Part shown: positions 33,386-44,779 of the stretch, in pieces | Position numbering within the stretch: the stretch's first letter is position 1 | Layout: the number at the start of each line of letters is the position of its first letter | Source: Carya illinoinensis | Taxonomy: Eukaryota; Streptophyta; Magnoliopsida; Fagales; Juglandaceae | Direction of reading: 5' to 3' | Assembly: GCF_018687715.1 (NCBI RefSeq) | Contig: NC_056766.1 | Coordinates: 46,974,933-47,038,932, forward strand | DNA: 64,000 nucleotides | Translations under genes and position numbers: made by a program | Notes under the pieces: generated by a model | Told to the model about the DNA's origin: nothing | What the model saw: only the letters and a program-made list of their open reading frames with translations | Database searches by the model: none

Positions 33386-34711
33386 TGTGATGACCCGCTT
33401 TTGAGTGTATTTTCGCTGAAATGGTTGTTTTTATTTTAATTAATATATTAGTTATTATTTTAATTTATTTGCTTTTTAAAATTGTTTTTCTTTTAATTTA
33501 ATTGATGTTGTGTTTTATTTCTTTTAGTTGTTTTGTGGTTTTTAATCTCGTTTCGGCGGTTTAGTTTTGTTTTCCGGATGAGGAGTAGACCTCATCTTTT
33601 TCCCTACACCTCTTTTCCTTTTTCCTTTTCTTTTTCCTTTTTCTCTTCTTTTTTTTTCCTTTCTTTTTCTTTTTTCTTTCTTTTTTTTTCTCTCTCTCTC
33701 TCCCCACGTCGACCCCCCCGGTCTCTCTCTCTCTTCTTTCTCCCTCACGCCGGAAATCTTCAACCCGTCGAACCGCCGCCATCCGGCCACCGTGCGGCTC
33801 ACCGCCGGTACCGTTCGACTCCCCTCCCTCCGGCGCACCTTCCCACCAAAACCCACCCCCATCCGGCCTGCCGTTTGGCCGGAAAAGCCCTTCAAAGCCC
33901 GCACGGGTTTTGCTCCGATCCGCCGCCGTCGCTCCACCTCCGGCCACCATTTCTTCACCACTTCATCACCGGTCCCTTGCCGTCCTAACCCACCTATTTT
34001 CGGCCTCCAACAACCACCGGAATAGCTCCTACGAGCTAGCTTTCATTTTTGGGAAATCCGGCCTCCCACCGTCGTTTCTGCCGCCACCCACGGTCAACCA
34101 CGACTTCCAATAGCTTCACAATCATCCCTAGACCATTCCCTATCAATCCCAAACCCTAGTTTGTCCCCGTTCAAAAGTGGGTTTTTCACAACCCACGGCC
34201 ACAGTGAATTTTCACTGTGACGTTGCTTTTTCTCCGCCGTTTGCAACGCCGCGTGTTTTCTAAAATTGCCATATAGCGCTGTAAGTATTTTTCCAAACCC
34301 TATTTTCAGATTTAAATATATATTGCTCATTCAATTATTTTATTGCTTCTGGTTGGTTGATTCCGGACTGAGTCCGAGGAGTTCGGGGGTCGGATGGATG
34401 GAGGACGGAGTTGCCTGTTTATTTGATTTATGTTGTTGGATTATTTTATGCATTGTTATGGTATTGCATGGTGCATGCACGTGTGTTTGTGAAATAGTGT
34501 GACAAGCCTGTGTATTGGCGTAAGTGGTCTTACGGGTGCGTGTGTATCACGACCCCAAGCCGGGATGGGGTATTATCTCGGTAGAGCTCCTCTGGTCACT
34601 CGGGAGCTTTGCACACACTTGACACCCGTCGATAGGATGGTGACCCGGGTTGTCACCATCCGGACGTCTCGATTTCCCAGTGTTCGGGCGTGGGGATTTG
34701 GGGGCGTCACA
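33386..34711 (+). repeat. 5' LTR of chromovirus copy 1, with ~740-bp deletion
   Basis: 1,326 bp against 2,083 bp for its partner. At 34606 the sequence jumps from ggag to ctttgcacac, skipping what is 41051-41790 in the 3' LTR. Breakpoints share only one base, so the loss looks like end-joining rather than recombination. Confidence 0.88.
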
Positions 34712-34713
34712 GG

Positions 34714-34725
34714 TGGTATCAGAGC
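34714..34725 (+). other. Primer-binding site, initiator-Met tRNA
   Basis: TGGTATCAGAGC starts two bases after the LTR end, complementary to the plant initiator tRNA-Met 3' end. Confidence 0.92.
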
Positions 34726-35002
34726 GGTTTGGCTCTGGGTAAAACCACATGTCCCGTAGGTAGTACCAGAATGTTTTTTTTTAAAAGTTGTGTTTTTAAA
34801 AAAAAAAATTATGTTAAGCACTGTTGTTTTATTTGTTTTATTTGTTTGAGCTTGTTTGCTTGTTTTTATTTATTTGGTTATGTTTTACCAAGCTGGTTTC
34901 TTTTGTTTCTTGCTGTGTGGTGTTGGTTTTGTTTTTGTTGGTTTTATGATGGTTTTATTTGTTTTCTTAAAGGAGGGTCAAGAGTGGTGTTGTGGCAGGA
35001 AA

Positions 35003-36214
35003 ATGGGGAGACCAAGGAAATCTACTCAGGAAACACGGGACAATACCTCCAGGGATGACTCCATAGTCGAAGCAATACGGCAGATGACGGAGTTTATGCA
35101 GCAGAATATTAGGCCACAACAGGAAGGGCCTTGGCCACAAGGAGGACCCTGGCCACCACCAGGAGGGCCTTGTCCATCACCAGGAGGGCCTTGTCCACAA
35201 CAAGGAGGGTTTTGGCCACAACCAGGAGGTCCTTGGCCATATCAGGGAGGGCCTTGGATGTATCCAGGAGGGTCCAGTAGCATGGTGCAAGCCGGATGCA
35301 CCTATGAGCGCTTCCTGGCGCATAGGACTCCACACTTCACTGGAGATGAGGATCCACTTCAGGCTGGAAAATGGATCAAAGATTTGGAGAGAACCTTTGA
35401 GGTGTGTGGGTGCACTGAGGCACAGCAAGTGCTCTACGCCAGCTATCTCTTGCAAGGTACCGCTTCTGATTGGTGGGATACCAAGAGGGTGATGCTGGAA
35501 TCTGAATTGGGATCTTTCGCTGCGGTGACCTGGCAGCGTTTCAAGAAGGAGTTCAATGACCGCTTCTCTCCCGCATCGGTAAGGAAGCAAAAGCAAGAGA
35601 GTTCTCAAATCTGGTCCAAGGGGGCGCGACAGTGGAACAATACGCCCGGAGATTCATAGAACTTGGGCGATTTGCTCCTCACCTTATCGCCACTGAGGAG
35701 ATGCGAGCATATCGTTTTCAGGAGGGGCTACGCCATGACATATGCCGTATGGTGGTCAGCCATCGGATATCCACTTTTCAAGAATTAGTGGATGTGGCCA
35801 CCCTTGTGGAGCGGGAAAATAATCTGAGTGTGGGCTCCCCTCCAGGGCATAAGAGGCGGAGTTTTTCTGGTGAAGGAAGCAGCTCGGGTTCGCCCTAGAA
35901 GTTTATTCAGCGGACCGGAACTCGACCTCAAACGTTCTCAGGTGTTCGTATGGGAGGACGGGTGCCTATTTGTGGAGCTTGTAATAGAGCTCATGAGGGC
36001 GAGTGTCGGATGAGTAGCGGACCCCAGTGTTACCGGTGCGGCCAAGTGGGACATATCGCTCGGGATTGCCCCGTCAGAGTTCAAGGAAGCCGTGGAGGTA
36101 GACACGGTGGAAGAACCAACTCGAGACAAGCAGTGCAAGCCCGGGTTTATGCTGTCACACCCGGAGAGGTGGATGATGAGGAGCCAGCGACCCATGATGC
36201 TGGAGTAATTACAG
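35003..36214 (+). pseudogene. Chromovirus copy 1 gag, frameshifted
   Basis: The start is the ATG of MGRPRKSTQE; upstream codons in the same frame are LTR leader. Residues about 40-90 are Gly-Pro-Trp/Gln repeats. The gag core follows (YERFLAHRTPHFTGDEDPLQ, LLQGTASDWWDTKR). A 1-base deletion near 35590 (kqkq against kqkere in copy 2) shifts the frame, and a CAG-to-TAG stop lies at 35896-35898. The zinc knuckle CYRCGQVGHIARDC is at about 36030-36071. The exon ends at ACA-G (36214), before the intron-like segment. The protein would form the particle and bind RNA. Confidence 0.88.
35120..35275 (+). repeat. Gly-Gly-Pro-Trp-Pro heptad-like repeat coding region in gag
   Basis: Seven to eight units of about 21 bp encode GGPWPxx variants (GGPWPPP, GGPCPQQ, GGFWPQP). 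The same block is in copy 2 at about 56590-56745. Confidence 0.82.
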
Positions 36215-36310
36215 GTATGGATTAATTTAATTTTAAGTTGGATTTAATTTTTGGTGTATGTGGTTTATTCTTTGCTTTTTGGATTTCATGGGTTGATGTG
36301 TTTGGTTCAG
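36215..36310 (+). other. Intron-like 96-bp segment between gag and pol, copy 1
   Basis: Begins GTATGG after ACAG and ends TTTGGTTCAG before GAAGAG. It is T-rich like a plant intron. Removing it joins ...GVIT and [11 protein letters not shown] in frame, and the fused text agrees with the usual gag-to-protease junction. Unspliced, translation meets TAA at 36223-36225, nine bases into the segment. Copy 2 has a segment of identical length at the same place. Splicing is inferred, not shown. Confidence 0.65.
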
Positions 36311-39300
36311 GAAGAGTCCGTTTGTATGAGTTTTATGCTTGTACTTTGTTTGATTCCGGTGCTTCACAGTCGTTTGTATCTTCCACGTTTGCTCGGGTGT
36401 GTAATTTGGTCACGGAACCGTTGCCGAAGTCTATGGTAGTGGCTCTACCCGATGGTGAGATGGTGTGGTGTTCCAAAGTTGCTTTGGGATGCCCGTTAAA
36501 TTTTGAGGAAAGGTTCTTGGATGCTGATTTGGTGGTGTTCAAGCTGTTGGGCTTTGATATCATCCTCAGGATGGATTGGCTATACCGATATTCTGCGAGT
36601 ATTAATTGCAGAAGTCGAATAATTAGCTTTCAGCTTCCAGATGGTGATTGTCTGGAATTTGCGGGGAGTAAATTAAAAGAAAAGCCGATAATTATATCGG
36701 CGATTCAAGCAAGAAGAGAGATTGCATGGGGAGCGGATGCATTCTTGGTTCAGATGGTGTCCACGCCGTCTGAGGAGAAGTCGTTGGCAGACATTCCAGT
36801 TGTGGAAGAATTCCCCGATGTGTTTGTGGATGACTTGCCCAGACTACCCCCTGTGCGAGAGATGGAATTTGTTATAGACTTGGAACCTGGAGCGGCTCCT
36901 GTGCATAAAGCTCCTTATCGCATGGCACCAGCTGAATTAAAAGAGTTGAAGACTCAGTTGCAAGAACTGGTGGAGAAGGGATTTATTCAGCCTAGTACGT
37001 CGCCGTGGGGTGCACCAGTTCTATTTGTTAAAAAGAAAGATGGAACCCTCCGTATGTGCATTGATTATCGGGAATTGAACAAGGTGACCATCAAAAATAA
37101 ATATCCTCTCCCGCGGATAGATGATTTATTTGATCAGCTTCAAGGAGCAGCCGTGTTCTCTAAAATTGATCTGAGGTCGGGATACTACCAGCTGAGAATC
37201 AGAGACCAGGATGTGCCTAAAACTGCTTTCAGGTCGAGGTATGGGCATTATGAATTTAAGGTGATGCCATTTGGGTTAGCTAATGCCCTTGCTACTTTCA
37301 TGGATTTGATGAATCGAGTATTTCGACCTTATCTGGATTCCTTTGTGGTAGTGTTCATTGATGATATTCTGATTTATTCTCGAGATGTTGAAGAGCATGT
37401 GTATCATTTTCGTCTGGTACTTGGGAAATGGAGAGAACACCAGTTGTACGCCAAGCTCAGCAAGTGTGAATTCTGGTTGGAAGAAGTTAAATTTCTTGAG
37501 CATGTAATTTCCCGAGACGGAGTGGCTGTTGATCTTAGTAAGGTAGAAGCCATTTTGTCATGGCAGCGCCCGACTACAGTGCGCGAGATTCGGAGTTTCT
37601 TGGGGCTGGCCGGGTATTACCGAAGATTTGTAGAGGGTTTTGCTCGCCTATCCGGACCTCTCATAGCTTTGACTCGGAAGAATACAGAATTTGTTTGGTC
37701 AGAGAAATGTGAGAGAAGCTTCCAGGAATTAAAGAACAGGTTGACGATGGCACCAGTGTTAGCGCTCCCAGAACCGCATAAGCCATTCGTAGTCTTCAGT
37801 GATGCGTCTAAGTTTGGTTTGGGTTGTGTCCTTATGCAGGAAGGACGGGTTGTAGCCTATGCATCTCGTTAGCTAAAGGACCATGAGAAGAATTATCCGA
37901 CGCACGATCTAGAATTGGTTGCGATTGTCTTTGCTCTCAAAATCTGGCGGCACTTCTTGTATGGGGAAGCTTGCGAGGTATTTACTGATCACAAGAGCTT
38001 GAAGCATTTGTTTTCCCAGAAAAATCTGAATATGAGGCAGAGGCGATGGCTGGAGCTAATCAGTGACTATCAGTGTGAGATCAAGTACCATCCGGGGAAG
38101 GCTAATATAGTTGCTGATGCTTTGAGCCGGAAGTCACACTTGGAAGATGAAGCCGAGCCTTCAGAATTGGATTCGTTGCTTGGTGGGATGAGAAGGCTCC
38201 TTATAGAGAGTTCGCAGCAAGTGGAGATTTTATCTTCAGTTCTTGATATTCGGGTAACTGATTTTGAAGAATTGAAGACTCTCCAAAGAAAGGATCCGAA
38301 GCTGCTGAACATCAGGAAAAGAGTCAGAAAATCTCGAGGGCCGTTGCATTATAGCATGGATAACGATGGGATACTTCGGTTCCGAGATCGCAGAGTGGTC
38401 CCCAAGGACTTTGAATTCAAAGAGCGGATCATGGCGGAAGCTCATGCGGCCCGTTATTCAGTTCATCCCAGCAGTACAAAGATGTATCGGGACTTGAAGT
38501 AAAATTACTGGTGGGATGGAATGAAGAAGGACATTGCCTTATATGTTGAGAAATGCCACACATGCCGTCAGGTGAAGGCCGAGCATCAAAGACCTGCAGG
38601 TATGCTCCAACCCCTCCCTATTCCTGAGTGGAAGTGGGATGACATCACGATAGACTTTGTAGTGGGTTTGCCGAGAACGCTTAGTGGGAAAAATTCTGTT
38701 TGGGTGATTGTTGACCGGTTAACGATGAGTGCTCATTTTCTGCCTGTTAATAACACCGACTCTTTGGGTAAGTTGACCCGCTCGTATGTCAAAGAGGTAG
38801 TGCAGCTACACGGCATACCAAAGAGTATAGTGTCGGATCGAGACCCGAGGTTCACATCGCAGTTCTGGAAGAGTTTGCAGGCAGCTTTGGGTACTAAGTT
38901 GAAGTTTAGTACTGCTTATCACCCGCAGACAGACGGCCAGTCAGAGCGCACCATTCAGACCCTGGAAGACATGTTGCCAGCATGTGTCATGGAATTCCAA
39001 GGTAGTTAGGAAAATCATTTGCCGCTCATCGAGTTTGCATACAATAACAGCTTCCATGCGACCATTCAAATGGCTCCCTATGAAGCTCTTTATGGGAGAA
39101 AGTGCAGGTCGCCCTTGTGTTGGGATGAAGTTGGGGAAAGTAGGATAATTGGACCCGAAATAATTCTAGAGATGCAAAGCCAAGTCCGGATCATCAGAGA
39201 TAAAATGGCGGCAGCTTAGAGTCGCCAGAAAAGTTACGCTGATACCAGGAGGAGAGAGTTGTCTTTTGAAGTTGGTGACTGGGTTTACCTTAAAGTCTCT

Positions 39301-39693
39301 CCCATGAGAGGTGTTAAGCGTTTTGGTAAGAAGAGGAAGCTAGATCCGAGGTATGTCGGCCCTTTTCAGATTCTGGAGAAGGTAGGGTCCGTTGCCTATA
39401 GAGTTGCTTTGCTAGATTATTTTGGGGATGTTCATGATGTCTTCCACGTATCATCCCTGAAGAAGAGCTTTGGACAGCAAGAACCACGCTTCGTCGACCC
39501 AGCAGGTATTCAGTTGCAACCGGATCTCACTTATGAAGTTGTTTCGTCGCAGATCTTGGATTGGAAGGAGCAACAGTTGAGGTCCAAGACGATACCTTTG
39601 GTTAAAGTGGCTTGAGGAGATCCGTTAGCTCAAGACTTCTCTTGGGAGCGAGCAGCGGACATGAGGGAGCAGTACCCGTATTTGTTCGAATAA
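36311..39693 (+). pseudogene. Chromovirus copy 1 pol (PR-RT-RH-INT-chromodomain), five stops
   Basis: One reading frame throughout, no frameshift. Protease DSGAS at about 36352. RT with [16 protein letters not shown] and catalytic FIDD at 37354-37365. RNase H from VFSDAS at about 37795. Integrase zinc finger ending CHTC at about 38556, core with VSDRDPRF and [14 protein letters not shown] motif near 39355, then a chromodomain-like tail (LRSKTIPLVKVA) to TAA at 39691. In-frame stops: 37870 (TAG for CAG), 38500 (TAA for AAA), 39007 (TAG for TGG), 39217 (TAG for CAG) and 39613 (TGA for TGG), judged against copy 2. It cannot yield full Pol. Confidence 0.93.
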
Positions 39694-39799
39694 AGAAGGT
39701 ATGTATCTTAATCTTAGTCACAGTTGGTTTATGTGCTTTCATGTGGCTTGCTTTAAGTTGGTGGTTGCTCTGCAAATTTCGGGGACGAAATTTGTTTAT

Positions 39800-39812
39800 A
39801 AGGAGGGGAGAA
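39800..39812 (+). other. Polypurine tract, chromovirus copy 1
   Basis: aaggaggggagaa lies directly before the 3' LTR. Confidence 0.85.
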
Positions 39813-41895
39813 TGTGATGACCCGCTTTTGAGTGTATTTTCGCTGAAATGGTTGTTTTTATTTTAATTAATATATTAGTTATTATTTTAATTTATTTGCT
39901 TTTTAAAATTGTTTTTCTTTTAATTTAATTGATGTTGTGTTTTATTTCTTTTAGTTGTTTTGTGGTTTTTAATCTCGTTTCGGCGGTTTTGTTTTGTTTT
40001 CCGGATGAGGAGTAGACCTCATCTTTTTCCCTACACCTCTTTTCCTTTTTCATTTTCTTTTTCCTTTTTCTCTTTTTTTTTTCCTTCTTTCTTTTTCCTT
40101 TCTTTTTCTTTTTTCTTTCTTTTCTTTTTTTTTTCTCTCTCTCTCCCCGCGTCGACCCCCCCGGTCTCTCTCTCTCTTCTCTCTCCCTCACGCCGGAAAT
40201 CTTCAACCCGTCGAACCGCCGCCGTCCGGCCACCATGCGGCTCACCGCCGGCACCGTTCGACTCCCCTCCCTCCGGCGCACCTTCCCACCAAAACCCACC
40301 CCCATCCGGCCGGCCGTTTGGCCAGAAAAGCCCTTCAAAGCCCGCACGGGTTTTGCTCCGATCCGCCGCCGTCGCTCCACCTTCGGCCACCATTTCTTCA
40401 CCACTTCATCACCGGTCCCTTGCCGTCCTAACCCACCTATTTTCGGCCTCCAACAACCACCGGAACAGCTCCTACGAGCTAGCTTTCCTTTTTGGGAAAT
40501 CCGGCCTCCCACCGCCGTTTCTGCCGCCACCCACGGCCAACCACAACTTCCAATAGCTTCACAATCATCCCTAGACCATTCCCTATCAATCCCAAACCCT
40601 AGTTTGTCCCCGTTCAAAAGTGAGTTTTTCACAACCCACGGCCACAGTGAATTTTCACTGTGACGTTGCTTTTTCTCCGTCGTTTGCAACGCCGCGTGTT
40701 TTCTAAAATTGCCATATAGCGCTGTAAGTATTTTTCCAAACCCTATTTTCAGATTTAAATATATATTGCTCATTCAATTATTTTATTGCTGCTGGTTGGT
40801 TGATTCCGGACTGAGTCCGAGGAGTTCGGGGGTCGGATGGATGGAGGACAGAGTTGCCTGTTTATTTGATTTATGTTGTTGGATTATTTTATGCATTGTT
40901 ATGGTATTGCATGGTGCATGCACGTGTGTTTGTGAAATAGTGTGAAAAGCCTGTGTATTGGCGTAAGTGGTCTTACCGGGTGCGTGTGTATCACGACCCC
41001 AAGCCGGGATGGGGTATTATCTCGGTGGAGCTCCTCTGGTCACTCAGGAGCGGAATAAACTGAGTCATATCCCCTAGGTTGTCGCTGGGCGACGACGGGA
41101 GCAGGGGCTAGGGGTTGCTTGGCTACGAACGCGCCGGGCGAGAAACCGGGCATCGCTCTACGCACCGACTCCGTGGCCCTTCGCTGGTGAGGGCTAGAGG
41201 ATGCTTGGCTACGAACACGCGGGGCGTGGAACTGGGCATCGCTCGTTAGGTGTCACATGCGTAGTGGTACTCTGCGGTGTGGCACTGGAGCCAGGGTGTG
41301 CGGATGACCCCTAGGGGAGGTCATGGTGCATACGGATAAATTGGATTCTGGTTTGAGTCGGATAAAGGCCAAATGTGACTTTTGGCGTGTTTTTCGGAAA
41401 GGATGTGTTTTGGGCCAAATGAGTTTTTTGGCTTGTGTGGAAAAATTATGTTTTATGGACTTTGTGCATTGGGCATGTTTTATGCATATTGTTTGAGTTC
41501 TATGTGTTTTTATCTAGTAGTGTTTGGGTTTTACTTACCTGCGGTACCATTTTTGGTTCCGTAGCTTTTGGTGCAGAGTTTGAGGATGAAGAGGAGGAGG
41601 CTGAGCCCGAGGATGCGGCTCCGTCGGGTTGTTGATGCTATGCTTTATATTTGGTTTAAAACTGTATTTGTGTTTTTGTAATACTTTATTTATGTATGTT
41701 TCAAACAGCTTGTATTATGTTAAGAAAAATTCTGGTACTTAGTTACGACTTTCGTTATCCGCTGCGTGTTTCTTTGTGCACATATGTTGCCTTTGCACAC
41801 ACTTGACACTCGTCGATAGGATGGTGACCCGGGTTGTCACCATCCGGACGTCTCGATTTCCCCTTGTTCGGGCGTGGGGATTTGGGGGCGTCACA
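39813..41895 (+). repeat. 3' LTR of chromovirus copy 1 (2,083 bp)
   Basis: TGTGATGACC ... GGCGTCACA. It has a pyrimidine-rich block (about 40018-40190) followed by a GC-rich stretch, and the 740 bp missing from its 5' partner. A few substitutions from the 5' LTR indicate moderate age. Confidence 0.92.
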
Positions 41896-42025
41896 AATAG
41901 CATGAACTTATGCTTAATTTTATAACTTGTAATTTAATTGGACAATATTTCTTTACATGCATAACATATTTTTAATATTCTATTTTTTTATTTTTATTTT
42001 ATTTTATTTTAATTTTTTTATATAG

Positions 42026-44775
42026 GCTAAGAAATGAAAAGGGACTTAAAAAGGTCATGGCAACATTTATAAATCTATAGTAATTATATAAGAGGGAATC
42101 GATGTGCTTCAGTGTTAGGAACAGTGGCTTTTTCTGTCGTTTTTACTTTTTGTATTTTATAGCATTTGTCTTTTTTATCCTTAATTTTGTATATATTTTT
42201 GTCGGTGTGGTTGGGTCATATTGGTAATCTGCCGGATAAGATTTTTTGGCTCTTAGTTTCCTTTTCATTTCGTTGGCTTTTAGGTTGGCTTTTCATTTCT
42301 CCCGTCCGTTCTCTCTCATGCTGTCTGTCGGTTTGCTTTTCATTTCTTTAACTTTTAGGTTTGCTTTTCATTTCTCCCGTTTGTTCTCTCTCATGTTGTC
42401 TGTCGATTGGTGTAGATTTTCCACTTCTGTCTTTCATTCTTGGTCTGGCTTTGATTTTGTCGATCGTTTTTCTTTTTTTTTGTGCATTTTTGGGTTTGGC
42501 TTTTTGATTTATTGCTCTTTGTTTGTTTCTTTGGGTATTGGCTTTGGATTTTTGCTTTGTTTGTATTGTTTGGGGTTGTCGTTGGTTGAAGGTTGTGGCT
42601 TTTTTTTTGCCGTTTTGGAAGTGTTTAAAGGTGTGAAAGTTTTACTTTTTGGTGGTAGATTTTTATGTTGGTTTAAAGTTAGGATTTTTTGGGAGATTTC
42701 GAAAAGGAAGAATCTTCGGTTCTCGGCATTCTCGATCGTTTTTCTTTGTTTTTTTGAGTTTTTGGGTTTTACTTTACGATTTACTCGAAAAAGAAGGATC
42801 TTTGGTTCTCGGCATTCTTGATCATTTTTCTTTGTTTTTGTGGGTTTTTGGGTTTTGCTTTTCGATTTATTGCTCTTTGTATGTTTCTTTGGGTATTGGC
42901 TTTGGATTTTTACTTTATTTGTGTTGTTTGGAATTATTGTAGGTTGAAGGTTGTGGCTTTTTTTGCCGTTTTGGAAGTGTTTAAAGGTGTGAAAGTTTTA
43001 CTTTTTGGTAGTGGATTTTGATGTTGGTTTAAAGTTAAGATTTTTTGGGAGATTAAAAAAAAAAAGAATATTTGGTTCTCGACATTCTATTTTGTGAATT
43101 TTTTTTGGATATTTCAGTTTGTGTTTTTTGCGAGTGTAATTGTAGTTTTAGTTTTTGGTCGTAGATGTTGGTATTGGTTTAAAGTTTGTGTTTTTTTTTT
43201 TATGTTCTTCATTACGTTGGCTTCTGTGAGTTTTTTTGTGTCTTTTCATTTGTATTGTTTGGGGTTGTTATAGGTTAAAGGTTGTAGATTTTTTTGTTGC
43301 TTTGAAAGTGTTCGAAGGTGTGGAAAAATGGTTTTTTCGTTTTGGTTTGATGGTTTGGAAGGCTTCTAAAAGGAGCTAACTTTGGTTTACATTATCATGG
43401 AACTTTTACTTTTTAGTGGTCCGTTTTGATGTTGGTTTAAAGTTTCAATTATTTAGAAGATTTTGAAAAGGAAGAATCTTTGGTTTTCAGCACTCTATTT
43501 TGTGAGTTTTTTCTGGGTCTTCCGTTTGTGTTTTTTGGGGTGGTGATTGAAGTTTTGGTTTTTGGTGATACATGTTGATGTTGGTTTAAAGTTTGTATTT
43601 TTTTACGTTCTATTTTGTGAGGTGTTTTGGATCTTTTCAGTTGTATTGTTCGAAACCTTCCAAACCAACAGACCCAAGCGGAATAATACTTTGTGGTGGT
43701 GCATTTTGATGTTAGATTCTTCTGTTTTGTGATATTTTGATTAGTGTTTGGGTTTCTTTTCCTAGAGATTGATATGAAACTTTGAGCTTGTAGAAGTACA
43801 TTTTTATGTTTCTTTAAAGTTTGCATTTTTATTTTTTATTTGTTGTGGTTGTTTTCTATGGGTGGCAATTTTAGTCTTGATTTAAGGGTAGCATCTGTTT
43901 TTTTTTTTTTTTTTAAGGTGCCGTGGTTGATGATGTACTTTGTTTTCCTGAACATAAATATATAAATTTTCATTTTAATTGTGTGGTGTTTGCGGTTTTA
44001 TTTTAATTTTTGATGGTATATCTTCATGTTAGTCTAATATTTACTTTTTTTATTTTTGGTTTTGATGCTGTGGTCAATGATGAACTTGGTTTCTTTTTTT
44101 AAAATGAGTTTATGAATTTTTATTTGGTCTTGTGTATTTTTTTCAGATTTGGTCGACCTGTGGTTTATTGATATTTCATTTTTTCAATGACTTAATGATT
44201 TTTTTCATTCAATATGGGTTTTTTTTTGTTGTACCGTTTGTCGAAAAATAGGATTTTTTTTCTTTCTAAGAGATAATTTACACGTTTGTTTGTTTTTTGT
44301 TTCGTTCTAATTAGTAAGTTTTTTTGTTTGAATTGAATCTGGGTTTTGTTTTATATCTATGCCTATATTTATTTATTTATTATATGTAAAATCTTTATTA
44401 ATTTATATCAGTTTGTAATGTTAAGGGGATGGGTGATGTATTTGACGTTCCTTGCGTCACTGTGTCAGAGATTCTTTTGTCATTTTTTACAAATTTGTTT
44501 ATTCTTTTATATTTTTTCAGTTTGTGAGGTTGCATTTACTTTCCGATTTGTAGGCGTGACAGAGATTTTTTTGTCCTTTTGGATAGATTAGAATCATCTG
44601 AACGCTTTGTGTGAGATTTTGGTCAAGATGACAGGATGGTTTGAGACACCTTGTCAGAATTATCTGTGTCATCGAGTCAGACATTTTTTTTTTTTTGGTG
44701 CTTTTTTAGATAATATTCAAATTGACTCAAATCTGACATATTAATTTTAGAACTTGCTTTTTCCTGTCTTTATCA
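42026..44775. other. T-rich non-coding region with promoter-like start and degenerate repeats
   Basis: Strongly T-rich on the plus strand, and poor in A between about 42150 and 43860. A TATA-like attatataagagg sits near 42083. 42250-42410 holds two related units of about 75 bp with cccgt(c/t)(c/t)gttctctctcatg. I found no convincing protein: the long open frames translate to Phe/Leu-rich low-complexity text. It may be leftover LTR or leader of the older element, or host filler. Confidence 0.5.
42455..43830. repeat. Degenerate repeat array with alternating spacing
   Basis: The marker (g)ttggtttaaagtt occurs near 42668, 43023, 43168, 43431, 43577 and, weaker, 43812. Steps are about 355, 145, 263, 146 and 235. 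Units share tttgccgttttggaagtg and tggttctcggcattct. Confidence 0.65.
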
Positions 44776-44779
44776 TATT

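Larger units (their letters stand above)
33386..41895 (+). mobile_element. Tekay-like chromovirus (Ty3/gypsy), copy 1, 8.5 kb
   Basis: LTRs begin TGTGATGACCCG and end GCGTCACA, and are flanked by a perfect 5-bp duplication aatag (33381-33385 and 41896-41900). Order: LTR, initiator-Met primer site, gag with zinc knuckle, protease, RT, RNase H, integrase, chromodomain-like tail, polypurine tract, LTR. The integrase-proximal chromodomain and iMet primer put it in the chromovirus branch; the tail wording suits Tekay/Del. It is defective: one gag frameshift, six stop codons in all, and a shortened left LTR. Confidence 0.93.
33243..42025 (+). repeat. LTR fragment of the LARD family, split by chromovirus copy 1
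   Basis: 33243-33385 (tgattgagctgaaatatt ... ggttttagatggaaaaat) aligns with 4366-4500 of the LARD LTR. 41901-42025 (atgcttaattttataact ... caatatttc) aligns with about 4508-4640. The two parts become contiguous when the chromovirus and one aatag copy are removed. Sequence after 42025 no longer matches, so this is a partial, older copy. Confidence 0.75.

Noticed and set aside
33533..34113. Plus-strand Pro/Arg-rich ORFs in the chromovirus LTRs
   Set aside because: GC-rich LTR sequence repeated in all four LTRs with broken frames; no conserved protein is apparent.
36238..36310. Taking pol to start at the first open codon after the gag stop
   Set aside because: There is no ATG there, and the peptide encoded ([14 protein letters not shown]) differs strongly between copies, unlike the sequence after 36310. 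The intron reading explains the data better.
42246..42942. Phe/Leu-rich ORFs suggesting membrane proteins
   Set aside because: Any frame of T-rich DNA gives Phe/Leu/Val text. The frames overlap each other in the repeat block and have no conserved motif.
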